From an uncultured Ruminococcus sp. (GTDB lineage Bacteria > Bacillota > Clostridia > Oscillospirales > Acutalibacteraceae): 64,000 nucleotides of DNA. Shown piece by piece: positions 28,001 to 36,304 of the stretch; positions within the stretch are counted from its first letter, which is position 1, and each line of letters opens with the position of its first letter. Under the pieces are notes generated by a model. The model worked only from the letters and a program-made list of their open reading frames with translations, searched no databases and was not told the origin of the DNA. Made by a program: the position numbers and the translations under genes. The stretch is from the NCBI GenBank assembly GCA_902799245.1, contig CADBZY010000005.1:1-64000 (forward strand), written 5' to 3'.

Positions 28001-30832
28001 AAGCTCTTCATGTTCGCGACCAAAGCGGAGCCTGCCGTCAAGAGAAGCCTGATGGACTTTGCCCTCGAACGCTACAGCTACAAGCTGCGGGTCGCTGAGG
28101 ACGAGACTTCCTTCCGGGATTTCCTGCAGACGCTGTGTACCACTCTCTTTGAAGAGGCTGGAGATTATGAGTATTCATCGTTTCTTCTCTCCAAGGGCAT
28201 TCCCAAGGATCCGCCCGAGCAGCGTGAAGCGCATTACAAACAGATTCCCTTCGAGCGTGGCGTGGGCAAGGCCAACCTCTACGCCAATACCCGTTATCCC
28301 TATTACCGCACTCTCGAACAGGTCGGATTTTCCCATTTTACCTTTGAGGCCATCCGCGACAGCCTGAAAATCGAACTGAGCGACAGCCATTATTATGAGG
28401 AATTGGAGGATCTCGTATACCGCAAGTGTGAGCCTACCCTGATGAAATTCGTGGTCATTGAAACCACTATGGGGCTGCTCTATCTCGAACAGAGAACGCT
28501 CGCCGACTGGGGCGTGGACGAGGAGTTTGTCTGGCGCGCAGCCGAAAACAACATGAAGAATGCCCAGTTCCGCGCGAAATATTCCTTCAGCACCGAGACA
28601 TGCAGTCCGTTCAGGTACATTCAGCATGATCTGGCGAGCTTTGTGCTTGCTCTGCCGGAGAAGCTGAGCGAGCTCGCCGACGGACGCGACCTTATCCTTA
28701 CCGCGCCCTGTCGGGAAATCATCTACATCGATTACTACGAGCTTTCCTCTATCAGAGAGATGCTCAGCTTCAGTGCTCATTACGACTGCACCATTCAGCT
28801 CAGCGGCGACCAGTACGAGCATCCTTTCACCCCCGACGTATTTATTTATCACGCCGACGACGGCTCCCTTGAGCGTGTCAACGACGAAACATACATTCTG
28901 CTGGGCGATTCCGTCGCGCGGCGCGAGGTGCTCAAGTCAGTGCTTCCGCAGGATATGAAGGTGGACATTGACGCTATCGTCAGGCCAAAGAGTACCGACG
29001 AGATAGAAATAATCGGCGACGAAACCTACAATCTACAGGCTGCCGCCTTTACGATTCTCAGGCTTTACTCCGAGATGAACGGCGACACGGATTACACCCT
29101 GCCGCAGAATGCCGTCATGGCGGTGTTTGACGATCTGTTCATTTCCTTCGACGCGGTTTATCCGCAGGTTCGCGGCAGAGAGCAGCCTGATCCCATGCAG
29201 CACATTGACGACTGCGCCAGAATGGTGGCACGCGGAGGCAAGACCGTCTGCTGGCTGCTTGTGCAGGCGATTCAGCAGCTCTGCGGCGACGTCAATTACG
29301 AAACGCCGGCAAGCGCTACGATCCGACAGACCACACTGCGCGAGATTTACGGAGACAACGCCAACGCCGTATGGCTCAACTGCGCCACGGCGACGGAATT
29401 CCGCAGACGTTACGAGGCGGTGCGGCGTTATCATGAGATTCCGGTGGCCAATCAGCACCTCACTATTCTTGACGCCAAGGTCGAGGTCGCTATGCACGCG
29501 CTGGTGATGATCTTCCATCAGTTCGGGCAGCGTTACGCTCTCGGACAGGTGCGCAGACATCTGTATAAAATCATTCCCGACGTAAAATTCTGCTATGAGA
29601 TCAATCAGAGCGCGTGGCTTCCCGCTCCCGGTGACGACATTGACGTGGATGTGCAGTCCATCGGAATGATCTTCCGCGGCTTTGACAACGCGACGCAGGA
29701 GAATATTCTCACCGGACTCGCCAACGCCATCGGCGACCGCGATCTTGCCGAAGGCGGCTGGGGTCTGCTCTACTTCATCAAGTTTGTCAAATATGCATAC
29801 CTTGATCCCGCCGAAATGGTGGAGAGATATTTTATCTCACGCAGCAGGCTCATTCCCTCTCAGAATATTCTTAAGCAGCTGTATTACAAGGATCTCAACA
29901 ACGAATTCATCAAGCATATGCGCAAGTCGGTAAAGCAGGTTCTTTCCGAGTACGGCGACAGCTTTGAGGTTATCCGGAACACGCAGGTACGAGGCAGCGA
30001 GAATGAAAAGAACGCGCCTGTCGAGGACTTTGAGAATGTACTCAATTTTGCCCGCGAGATCGAGGAGAAAATGAGTGCTCCCGCCGAAGCTCCCGCAGAG
30101 GGCGAGATGATCAGCCTGCAGGGCAACCGGCCTATGGCGACAACCAAGCCGGATATTCAGCTGCGTCAGGTGGAAAACGGCTTCCTCGAAAAGCGCCTGA
30201 ATTTCGTGCTGGAATCGGTTGACGCAAAAATGGCGGATCAGCTGGTCGACGCGGCGCACTTTGTCACCAAGCTCTTCCATGTTCCCGAAATAGAATTCCG
30301 CGCCAACAACGACATAGAATGTGAGCTGCATTACGGCATCATCCGCAGCAAGAATCAGATTATCGCGCTTCGGTCGCTTGCGTGGACGGTGGCGCAGCTG
30401 ATGTATGAATCGGGACGCGAGCTGCGCGACGTCACCGAGCAGGATATTTACCGTGCCAACGACATTGTGGAGCAGTGCGACAGGAATAATTACAAGAAAT
30501 CCGGCGCGTTTCCGACACTTTGTTCCATGCCTGTGGACGAGGGCATGTATATTCCCGCCTATCAGGAATACATCTTCTTCGCGCAGGAGCTTATGCCGGA
30601 AGTCAAGCTGTCGAGTCTCTTCTCGCTGCAGCAGGAGCTTGCCGATATAGCGCCTATGATGAAGGTGGTTTACGACATACTCAAAGGCGAGAGGCGCGAC
30701 GGTCCGCTTCAACCGGGTACGGTGCTGGCCGACGCTCTCTGCGCATGGAGCGCCTATTGCTTCGCCGCAGTGGATTCCTTCGAGGTGGTCGCAGGCCCGT
30801 CCGCCTACAGCTTTGCTCAGATCAAGAGATAA
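25085..30832 (+). CDS. Giant cytoplasmic protein with 43-residue tandem repeats
   Basis: A 1915-residue protein with no signal peptide or membrane helix. From the chosen TTG start (AFFKRFKNQNTKKR follows the initiator, a common N terminus) the order is: disordered N terminus (1-155); tandem repeats of exactly 43 residues (about 156-480) with ISGSDFS-like motifs at 191, 234, 277, 320, 363, 406 and 449; a helical region (490-630); a Pro/Glu-rich linker (718-868); a second helical region; a segment at about 1093-1268 resembling DUF5688/DUF1444 proteins (LADWGVDEEFVWRAA, LILTAPCREIIYID); and about 650 unrecognised residues. It follows the PP2C gene. Function is unknown; a scaffold or signalling role is inference. 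Confidence 0.8.
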   Translation: MAFFKRFKNQNTKKRYENPAVNQAIDEINKRKETENAGSAPEKKSAPVSFAEKSSEKRSGEFAPVLAFDPSGAGVENLVYKPAPINPKASRSEQFDKEMENLAGIYGVDKAESESYAESPAPIIPSMAAASEPAPVPIRRLAGSGESLAFMDLSDRTDLQPEEIEEASEIFGIKYPAGFRTDLVNYAGREIDLSDFSLVENLRWKHIENASDISGIVFPSTIDTDSFNFYDRNISGCDFSSVYGLRWRHIQNARDIAAVKYPATFDIDNAVFAARNISGSDFSLIGSLRWEHIMSASDIRGIKYPASFDTSEAKYYGRDISGSDFSLCKGLKWSHISLAADLSGIIYPDNFDYSECDFTDIDVSGSDFSKADTLQWSQLANAYDITGIKYPAGFDPDSADFSGKDISGSNFSRVAGLQFAHIRPAKNIRKIVYPPQFDIDNADFTDRDIDRSDFSLLPGFNWDSVRFASSRDNVIYPAGFVEPVPSDDDVEGAMLIYLLRLYSRVQQDQFSTEAFYADITALYPGLTDSDAAVLIERSTAKWERKNGARLIRSDARCAHTGDKLFMTKLGFKLLYPVCGGETAAQILRESFGDIIRTREQEKFEQRLYDLQCGKYLSAAELTEIGFMPGKLPQKAELHVVVDKPKRVLPVPTELESMEENERSTRVRAVPMTEPLVPPEVSPLTEIADRVKVKVVQSEAPILASVKPIDAATLLSGQKKDEQPESEQEPQTEETADSVETAIPSQPEEPEPEPEEEPLPEPEPEPVSEPETPPENPENDQPDTVTDFEPVNIEEYTGSKPQEPQPRGYSFGERVAPIDVDIDTPAMDDQQESELTYIPISQTEPLQEYTPKQPEPEEPEVEEPSPVGEAIGVREESFEPVQIRIDKLRDATAEDAGEKLRRKKLSDEEKAIRTGVMGMLLYINQSITDSDLTNSELFSEFMRIYPGAQPKETAAMAQFAANTLSGINAKTRSKLFMFATKAEPAVKRSLMDFALERYSYKLRVAEDETSFRDFLQTLCTTLFEEAGDYEYSSFLLSKGIPKDPPEQREAHYKQIPFERGVGKANLYANTRYPYYRTLEQVGFSHFTFEAIRDSLKIELSDSHYYEELEDLVYRKCEPTLMKFVVIETTMGLLYLEQRTLADWGVDEEFVWRAAENNMKNAQFRAKYSFSTETCSPFRYIQHDLASFVLALPEKLSELADGRDLILTAPCREIIYIDYYELSSIREMLSFSAHYDCTIQLSGDQYEHPFTPDVFIYHADDGSLERVNDETYILLGDSVARREVLKSVLPQDMKVDIDAIVRPKSTDEIEIIGDETYNLQAAAFTILRLYSEMNGDTDYTLPQNAVMAVFDDLFISFDAVYPQVRGREQPDPMQHIDDCARMVARGGKTVCWLLVQAIQQLCGDVNYETPASATIRQTTLREIYGDNANAVWLNCATATEFRRRYEAVRRYHEIPVANQHLTILDAKVEVAMHALVMIFHQFGQRYALGQVRRHLYKIIPDVKFCYEINQSAWLPAPGDDIDVDVQSIGMIFRGFDNATQENILTGLANAIGDRDLAEGGWGLLYFIKFVKYAYLDPAEMVERYFISRSRLIPSQNILKQLYYKDLNNEFIKHMRKSVKQVLSEYGDSFEVIRNTQVRGSENEKNAPVEDFENVLNFAREIEEKMSAPAEAPAEGEMISLQGNRPMATTKPDIQLRQVENGFLEKRLNFVLESVDAKMADQLVDAAHFVTKLFHVPEIEFRANNDIECELHYGIIRSKNQIIALRSLAWTVAQLMYESGRELRDVTEQDIYRANDIVEQCDRNNYKKSGAFPTLCSMPVDEGMYIPAYQEYIFFAQELMPEVKLSSLFSLQQELADIAPMMKVVYDILKGERRDGPLQPGTVLADALCAWSAYCFAAVDSFEVVAGPSAYSFAQIKR
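25550..26524 (+). repeat. In-frame 129-bp tandem repeat array coding for 43-residue units
   Basis: Seven full units and a partial eighth occur in perfect 129-base register. The ISGSDFS-like motif begins at 25655, 25784, 25913, 26042, 26171, 26300 and 26429. Each unit also carries W-x-HI, A-x-DI-x-GI, YPA-x-FD and an aromatic before RDISG. The DNA copies have diverged, so this is an old protein repeat and not a recent duplication. Confidence 0.9.
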
Positions 30833-30884
30833 TTTCATTCTGCTTTCCAACGGAAAGCAAAGGAAATACAAAAATAGAGACAAG

Positions 30885-30935
30885 AATAATTCCCTTTCCC
30901 GAAGAATTCCCATGGAAAAGGGAATTATTTTGCTT
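30885..30935 (+). terminator. Terminator after the giant gene
   Basis: AATAATTCCCTTT (30885-30897) pairs with AAAGGGAATTATT (30917-30929), followed by a T-rich tail. A small hairpin with GCTTTCC and GGAAAGC lies just before it, near 30843-30858. Confidence 0.65.
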
Positions 30936-30961
30936 TTTATTCAAATTCATTTAATTAACCG

Positions 30962-30990
30962 TTGAAAAAAAGAGAGTTTCCGATTATAAT
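30962..30990 (+). promoter_or_regulatory. Promoter of the YfhO operon
   Basis: TTGAAA (30962-30967) and TATAAT (30985-30990) are 17 bases apart. The transcript would start about 35 bases before the ATG at 31034 and probably covers the next three genes. Confidence 0.65.
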
Positions 30991-31033
30991 ATCTCTATGA
31001 GTAAAAATTCGTTGAGACAGAAGGCTGAGCATT

Positions 31034-33670
31034 ATGAGTAAGATGAAAACCAATGAAAAATCGGAAATCAAGGCCGCAGCTTTGTGGGTGCTGCTTTCAT
31101 TTGCGGTGCCTGCGGCTGTTATGTCTGTGATAATGGCATTCTGCGGTATTGCTCCTTTTGGGGACAGTACCCTTATCAACGAAGGAAATGCAGCTTGGTT
31201 TGAGAGCTTTACGGGAATGTATCGCTCGATAGTCTCGGGAGAGGGTGTTTTTTACCATCTGAATGTGGGCTTTGGCTCCAGCTTTTTTCATGAATTCGCC
31301 TCGGGACTGTGTTCTCCCTTTATGTTCCTTTCTTTTTTCTTCGGTCAGCGCTCACTTGCGACAGCCTATTCCGTCATCACCATTCTCAGAACAGGTGCGG
31401 CGGGAGCGGCGGCATGGTACATGCTTCGCAAATGCACTGGAATCGGCAGGACCATGAGCTTTGCCATGTCCTGCGGCTATTCGCTGTGCGGATTTGCCGC
31501 TTTTGCTGCCTATTATCCTTCGGTCGCGGATGGCGCTGTCTTCCTTCCGCTGCTTGTTTCCGGCATTTACAGCTATGTGCAGGAGTCGCGTCCGGTAAGG
31601 CTGTTTGTGTTTGGCGGGATGTTTTTTCTTACCTGTCCGCGCCTGACGCTGCTTGGATTGATTGCTTCAGGTATACTGTATGCTGCCTTTTATATCCGCA
31701 GGGGCAGCAGGCGGCAGAGAATCTATAAAACCGCCATGTTTGCGGCGACGCTGCTTTGTTCCGCCGCCATCAACGCCGTTCTGGTCATACCCGTCTGGGC
31801 AGGGTCGCTTTATTACAAAAACGGTGTATTTTCCGCGATAAAAGCAAACGATATTGTCAGCGACCTCTGCTTCGGCGGCTTCGGCACAACTCCGGCCGGC
31901 GGTGTTGGTCTTTGTTTGGCTGGACTGCTGCTTATGGGCTTTTTTGCCTTCCTGTTCAATACGAAGATCAGCAGCGGAGAGAAAATTGCAATAGCGTCCG
32001 GGGCAGCGGTTTTGATTTTCTGTCACGCTGTTCCCGTGCTTGCAAAGATCACCCTCGGCTTCGGAAACGCTGACGGGGAATATATTTCCGCGGGATTTAT
32101 GCTTTCTCTGCTTTGTCTCTACGGTACGGCCCGGAATTATGCCGAACGCGATGGCTTGCAGATTTGGGGCGTTGCGGCTTCTGCCGGAATATACTGTGTG
32201 CTGGCGGTCGGTTCGTTTGTCCTGAAAGGAAACGACGTTTTTTCCGTGCTGGCGGAGGCAGGACTTGCGGTTATTGCGTGTGCCGTGTTCATTCAGCTTT
32301 TTGTGAGCGGTGAGGAAACCGTCCGGCTTTCGGCTGTCACCGCAGCGGCGCTCGCGCTTTTCGGTGCGGTGCATTGCGCCGGGGCAGTGGGGAGAATTCA
32401 TTCTGATGTCACTGCAAGCTATCTCAGCATGATTGCCGACAGCAGAACCAAAGCAAAGGAAAAGCTGGAAGCGAGCTATCGGGAAAAGAACGAGGAGATT
32501 CCGCGGTTTTACCGCACAAGAAGTACCGACGGTATCTCGGACAGTGTTGACATCAACCGGAACGCGGTTGCGGGACTCACTCAATTTGCCGAAAGGCTGG
32601 GCATCATGCGCGGTTCACCGTACGGCGGCGCAGACAACTTCACTGAATTTACCGACGTACTCTTCGGCATAGCCAACACGGATTACGGTTATTACACAAA
32701 GGAAGCCGCGCTTCACAAGGCTTGTTCACCTGCGTATCTGATAGGAAACTGGGACAATGTGTTTCCTGACGGTATGAATGCTTTTGAATTGCAGAATTAC
32801 CTCGCTACAAAATGGTTTGGCGTCAAGCTCTTTGCATCTGTCGAACCTGCCAGTCACAGCACAGAAAAATCCTCCGAAAGTGAGCGATACAGATGGACAT
32901 TTGGCAATGAGACGACCGTAGTTGACAAGTATGTATTTGAGGTCATTGAAAAAGAACACATCTATATGCTTGTTCCCGACACAGACTGCTCTTATGCTGT
33001 TGACAGCGACAGCCGCAGCGATTGGAAAAAGGTGTGCGCCGGAGGTATTTACAGCCTGACAGGTGAAGGAGACGGTGCGACGGTTACGGTGTATATTTCC
33101 TATGACGCCACTTCCGACAGTGTTCCGAAGCCGGTCTTTATGGCGTATACAGGCAATATTGACGATGCCGCGAAATCCAAATGCGGCGAATATATCTCCT
33201 ACAGAGGCAGCACGATCCGATTTTTGTATGACATGCAGCAGCCCCAGACAGCCATCACCTCTATTCCGTATGAGAGCGGATGGGAGATCACCGTGAACGG
33301 CGAGAGTGTTGAGCCTGTCGAGCTTTGCGGCGGACTTCTGGGAATACAGCTCGAAAAGGGAACCAACTCGGTGGTGATGATCTATACGCCGCCCTGTTTC
33401 CGTTTCAGCTTCTGGTTATCCGCGATTCTCTTTGTGGTGGGTTCCTACATTACGTTAAAGGTGGAGCATGAAGCCGCACGCCGCCGCAAGGTGCGGATGG
33501 CATTCCGCGCGGTGGAACTGAATATCAGCCGGATGACGGTGGAGCAGCTCGGGAATCTTCCTGACGAGGCGAAGAACAGCCCGGACAGCGAAAAGGTTGT
33601 CGATAACGGCAACGATGACAACCATTCTGGCAGTATGAAGAACGAGGTAAACAATCATGAAGAAGATTAA
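31034..33670 (+). CDS. YfhO family membrane protein
   Basis: An 878-residue protein with a dozen or more transmembrane segments, a large outer domain (about residues 470-770) and a last helix near 795-815. Family marks include GDSTLINEGNAAWFESF near the N terminus, the glycosyltransferase-C-like first loop, and the C-terminal YESGWEITVNGE just before the last helix. YfhO proteins help add sugars to lipoteichoic acids or related envelope polymers in Firmicutes. The target here is unknown. The 3' end overlaps the HAD gene by 14 bases. Confidence 0.85.
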   Translation: MSKMKTNEKSEIKAAALWVLLSFAVPAAVMSVIMAFCGIAPFGDSTLINEGNAAWFESFTGMYRSIVSGEGVFYHLNVGFGSSFFHEFASGLCSPFMFLSFFFGQRSLATAYSVITILRTGAAGAAAWYMLRKCTGIGRTMSFAMSCGYSLCGFAAFAAYYPSVADGAVFLPLLVSGIYSYVQESRPVRLFVFGGMFFLTCPRLTLLGLIASGILYAAFYIRRGSRRQRIYKTAMFAATLLCSAAINAVLVIPVWAGSLYYKNGVFSAIKANDIVSDLCFGGFGTTPAGGVGLCLAGLLLMGFFAFLFNTKISSGEKIAIASGAAVLIFCHAVPVLAKITLGFGNADGEYISAGFMLSLLCLYGTARNYAERDGLQIWGVAASAGIYCVLAVGSFVLKGNDVFSVLAEAGLAVIACAVFIQLFVSGEETVRLSAVTAAALALFGAVHCAGAVGRIHSDVTASYLSMIADSRTKAKEKLEASYREKNEEIPRFYRTRSTDGISDSVDINRNAVAGLTQFAERLGIMRGSPYGGADNFTEFTDVLFGIANTDYGYYTKEAALHKACSPAYLIGNWDNVFPDGMNAFELQNYLATKWFGVKLFASVEPASHSTEKSSESERYRWTFGNETTVVDKYVFEVIEKEHIYMLVPDTDCSYAVDSDSRSDWKKVCAGGIYSLTGEGDGATVTVYISYDATSDSVPKPVFMAYTGNIDDAAKSKCGEYISYRGSTIRFLYDMQQPQTAITSIPYESGWEITVNGESVEPVELCGGLLGIQLEKGTNSVVMIYTPPCFRFSFWLSAILFVVGSYITLKVEHEAARRRKVRMAFRAVELNISRMTVEQLGNLPDEAKNSPDSEKVVDNGNDDNHSGSMKNEVNNHEED

Positions 33671-34352
33671 AGGTATTATTTTCGATTTCAACGGCACACT
33701 GTTTTTTGATACGGAGCAGCATGAACAGGCGTGGCGCGAGTATATCAGGCAGCTTAGCGGCAGGGAAATAACGGATGACGAATTCCGCTACTGCATTCAC
33801 GGCAGGACAAATGCCGACATTCTGAAGTATTTTCTCCACAACGGCCTGACCGACAGGGAGATCGAGCCCCATTCCGAGGCAAAGGAAGAGGTTTACCGCC
33901 GGCTTTGCATGAAGCAGTCGGATAAGCTGCACCTTGCTGACGGTGCTTACGAGATGCTTGATATGCTGAAAGCGGCAGGCGTGCATATGGCTGTCGCCAC
34001 GTCGTCCGGCAGAACCAACACACAGTTTTACATCAAGCGCTTTGACCTGTGGCGCTGGTTCAATCAGAACACATTCATCTACAGCGACGGCTCCATTCCC
34101 GGCAAGCCCGAGCCGGACATCTATATCGCCGCAGCCGAGGCAATCGGTTTGGAACCTTCCGACTGTGTGGTATTTGAGGATATGCCCTCCGGCATAGAAT
34201 CGGCCGTCAAGGCGGGCGCCGCAAGCGTTGTCGCCGTCGCGTCGTCACTCAGTCCGGAGTTCCTGTCTTCTGTCGGCGGTGTTGACGAGGTAATCACTGA
34301 TTTCCGCAATGTGGATTTTGTAAAGCGTCTCATAGAGAAAGTCAGCGACTGA
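33657..34352 (+). CDS. HAD-family hydrolase with DFNGT motif
   Basis: A 231-residue HAD protein of the beta-phosphoglucomutase-like subgroup: nucleophile Asp10 in DFNGTLF, helical cap, motif II TSSGR, Lys in PGKPEPDIY, and acidic motif IV VFEDMPSGIESA. The usual second Asp of DxDGT is Asn12 here. That residue normally acts as acid/base, so activity or substrate may differ from standard phosphatases. It overlaps the end of the YfhO gene and precedes the VanX-like gene by 10 bases, so translation is likely coupled. Confidence 0.85.
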   Translation: MKKIKGIIFDFNGTLFFDTEQHEQAWREYIRQLSGREITDDEFRYCIHGRTNADILKYFLHNGLTDREIEPHSEAKEEVYRRLCMKQSDKLHLADGAYEMLDMLKAAGVHMAVATSSGRTNTQFYIKRFDLWRWFNQNTFIYSDGSIPGKPEPDIYIAAAEAIGLEPSDCVVFEDMPSGIESAVKAGAASVVAVASSLSPEFLSSVGGVDEVITDFRNVDFVKRLIEKVSD

Positions 34353-34362
34353 TTCGTGCGGT

Positions 34363-35187
34363 ATGAATAAATCAGTAATTGTGTTTCATAAAATCAATCG
34401 CGGACGGCTGCTGTATGTCATGGGTTATTTTGCGGCGGCAGCAGTCGTTCTTTCAGCGGTTCTTTTCTACGCGCTTTCGGTGAATAAGAAAGCAGACGAT
34501 GCGGAAAACGTATCGGCATCACATGTGACTGTCAGACGAACGGGGGTTTCACCGGAATACTTCGCCGACGGCAGTACGGCGACCACTGCAAGTCCGTCGG
34601 ACCATACGGTTTCCACCGCCGCAAAGGCAGCTCAAAAGCACGGCAAGTCTGATTTTGTCCGTGTAAGAGAGTATATTCCCGACATTGAGGTGGAATTGGT
34701 CTATGCTACCGACGGTAACTTCACGGGGAAGGTAATTTATGATTTCAGCGACGCGTGGCTGCGGTACGGCACGGTTAAAAAGCTCGCCGCAGCGCAGGAA
34801 ACGCTGAAAAAGCAGGGATTCCAGTTAAAGATTTGGGACGCGTTTCGTCCCGTGAGCGCGCAGTATAAGCTGTGGAAGATCTGTCCGGATGCAAGATATG
34901 TGGCTAACCCCAACAAAGGCTTTTCCTCGCACAGCAGAGGAAACACGGTGGACGTCACGCTGGTGGATACGGACGGAAACAATGTGGCGATGCCTACGGG
35001 CTTTGACGACTTCTCCCGTTTGGCCGACAGGAATTATGCCGACGTAAAGGACAAAAACGCCGTGTCGAATGCCAAGCTGCTGGAAAGGACCATGAAGGAT
35101 TGCGGATTTGTGCCGTATTCAGGTGAATGGTGGCACTTCTCCGACAGCGTGCAATACAGCGTTGCAAAGGATTTTACCCCTGAATAA
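34363..35187 (+). CDS. Membrane-anchored VanX-like D-Ala-D-Ala dipeptidase
   Basis: A 274-residue protein with a signal anchor at about 17-39, a Ser/Thr-rich linker, and a VanX/DdpX peptidase domain (100-270). Catalytic and zinc residues are visible: Arg162 in DAFRPV, His190 and Asp197 in SSHSRGNTVD, Glu255 and His258 in EWWHF. It should cut D-Ala-D-Ala outside the membrane, for wall recycling. No VanA/VanH or VanRS genes are near, so classical vancomycin resistance is not supported. It shares the YfhO-HAD transcript. Confidence 0.88.
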   Translation: MNKSVIVFHKINRGRLLYVMGYFAAAAVVLSAVLFYALSVNKKADDAENVSASHVTVRRTGVSPEYFADGSTATTASPSDHTVSTAAKAAQKHGKSDFVRVREYIPDIEVELVYATDGNFTGKVIYDFSDAWLRYGTVKKLAAAQETLKKQGFQLKIWDAFRPVSAQYKLWKICPDARYVANPNKGFSSHSRGNTVDVTLVDTDGNNVAMPTGFDDFSRLADRNYADVKDKNAVSNAKLLERTMKDCGFVPYSGEWWHFSDSVQYSVAKDFTPE

Positions 35188-35209
35188 AAAGGGGGAGAGG
35201 GTGAATCAT

Positions 35210-36223
35210 ATGAAGGACGCGACGCTTTGTTATATTGAGCGGGACGGCAGGTATCTGATGATGCTTCGCAACAAGAAGCAGAATGACCCGAACGAGGGAA
35301 AATGGATAGGAGTGGGCGGAAAGCTGGAAGAAGGCGAAAGCCCGGAGGAATGTGCCAGGCGTGAGATTCTGGAGGAAACAGGGCTGAATGCAACCGAACT
35401 GATGCATTTCGGCGATGTCCATTTCCGTTCCGACGTCTGGGGAGAAGAGATCATGCGCCTCTTTCTTGTCACCGGATTCGAGGGTGAGCTTGCCGACTGC
35501 GATGAGGGCGAGCTTCACTGGATAGAGCAGGACAGAGTATTTGACCTTAACCTCTGGGATGGCGACAGAATCTTTCTCAAATACCTGATTACCGGCAAGC
35601 GCTTTGACGAAATGACACTGACTTATGAGGGCGAACGGCTTTGCCGCTGCTCTGTAGACGGCAAGGACGTGGAGCTTATCGACGTATACAATGAGGACGG
35701 AAGCCCCGCGGGATATGTCGCTTCACGCGATTATGTGCACTGGAAGGGCCTTTGGCATACCACCAATCATATGTGGATTGTCAGGCAAAACGAAGTCGGC
35801 AGATACGAACTGCTTTTGCAGCTTCGGGCAGCCTGCAAGCGGCTTTTTCCCTCCTGCTGGGATATTTCTTCGGCAGGGCATATTCCGGCGGGCGAGGATG
35901 CGCTGCAGGGCGCTGTCCGTGAAATACAGGAGGAACTTGGTCTTTCTGTGCGGCCGGAAGAGCTGGAATACATCGGTACACTTGTCATGACCTATGACGA
36001 CGATTACGGCGAGGGCTATCACGACCGGGAACACTGCCGGATCAGTATTCTTCGCAGACAGGTAAGTATTTCCGAGATGACGCTGCAGGCGTCGGAGGTC
36101 GAGCGCGTCATGTGGTTCGGTCTTGATGGGCTTGCCGACGCCATGGCGGACGGTACATGGAAGCACTGTCTTTATCAGGAAGAGCTTGATTTCATACGGC
36201 CTCATTTAGAAAACGAATTATGA
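35210..36223 (+). CDS. Fused two-domain Nudix hydrolase
   Basis: A 337-residue protein with two complete Nudix boxes. The first (GKLEEGESPEECARREILEE, ends ETGL) lies in a MutT/8-oxo-dGTPase-like domain (1-150). The second (GHIPAGEDALQGAVREIQEE, ends LGL) lies in a domain like the IPP-isomerase-type Nudix proteins (170-337). Both keep the REUxEExGU metal-binding core. The first domain may clean the nucleotide pool; the second substrate is unknown. ATG 35210 follows AGAGGGTG. Confidence 0.85.
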   Translation: MKDATLCYIERDGRYLMMLRNKKQNDPNEGKWIGVGGKLEEGESPEECARREILEETGLNATELMHFGDVHFRSDVWGEEIMRLFLVTGFEGELADCDEGELHWIEQDRVFDLNLWDGDRIFLKYLITGKRFDEMTLTYEGERLCRCSVDGKDVELIDVYNEDGSPAGYVASRDYVHWKGLWHTTNHMWIVRQNEVGRYELLLQLRAACKRLFPSCWDISSAGHIPAGEDALQGAVREIQEELGLSVRPEELEYIGTLVMTYDDDYGEGYHDREHCRISILRRQVSISEMTLQASEVERVMWFGLDGLADAMADGTWKHCLYQEELDFIRPHLENEL

Positions 36224-36229
36224 TGTTTT

Positions 36230-36278
36230 ACAGCCTGTTTTTGCGGCTCCGGCATACGGGGAGGTAAAAACAGGCTGT
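36230..36278. terminator. 13-bp perfect inverted repeat after the Nudix gene
   Basis: ACAGCCTGTTTTT (36230-36242) pairs with AAAAACAGGCTGT (36266-36278). The stem itself holds the T-run, and none follows, so termination is likely but not certain. It ends the YfhO-HAD-VanX-Nudix transcript. Confidence 0.55.
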
Positions 36279-36304
36279 CTATCGGAAAGGAATTTTTGTT
36301 GCAT

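Noticed and set aside
29837-30913. Long antisense open frame (358 codons) opposite the giant gene
   Set aside because: No ribosome-binding site and no recognisable protein; the sense strand codes for a continuous 1915-residue protein. The same holds for antisense frames at 3476-4393, 31667-32584 and 44688-45767.
34363-35187. A vancomycin-resistance cluster
   Set aside because: Only a VanX-like dipeptidase is present; no VanA/B ligase, VanH or VanRS genes are nearby, and the protein has its own membrane anchor as in wall-recycling enzymes.
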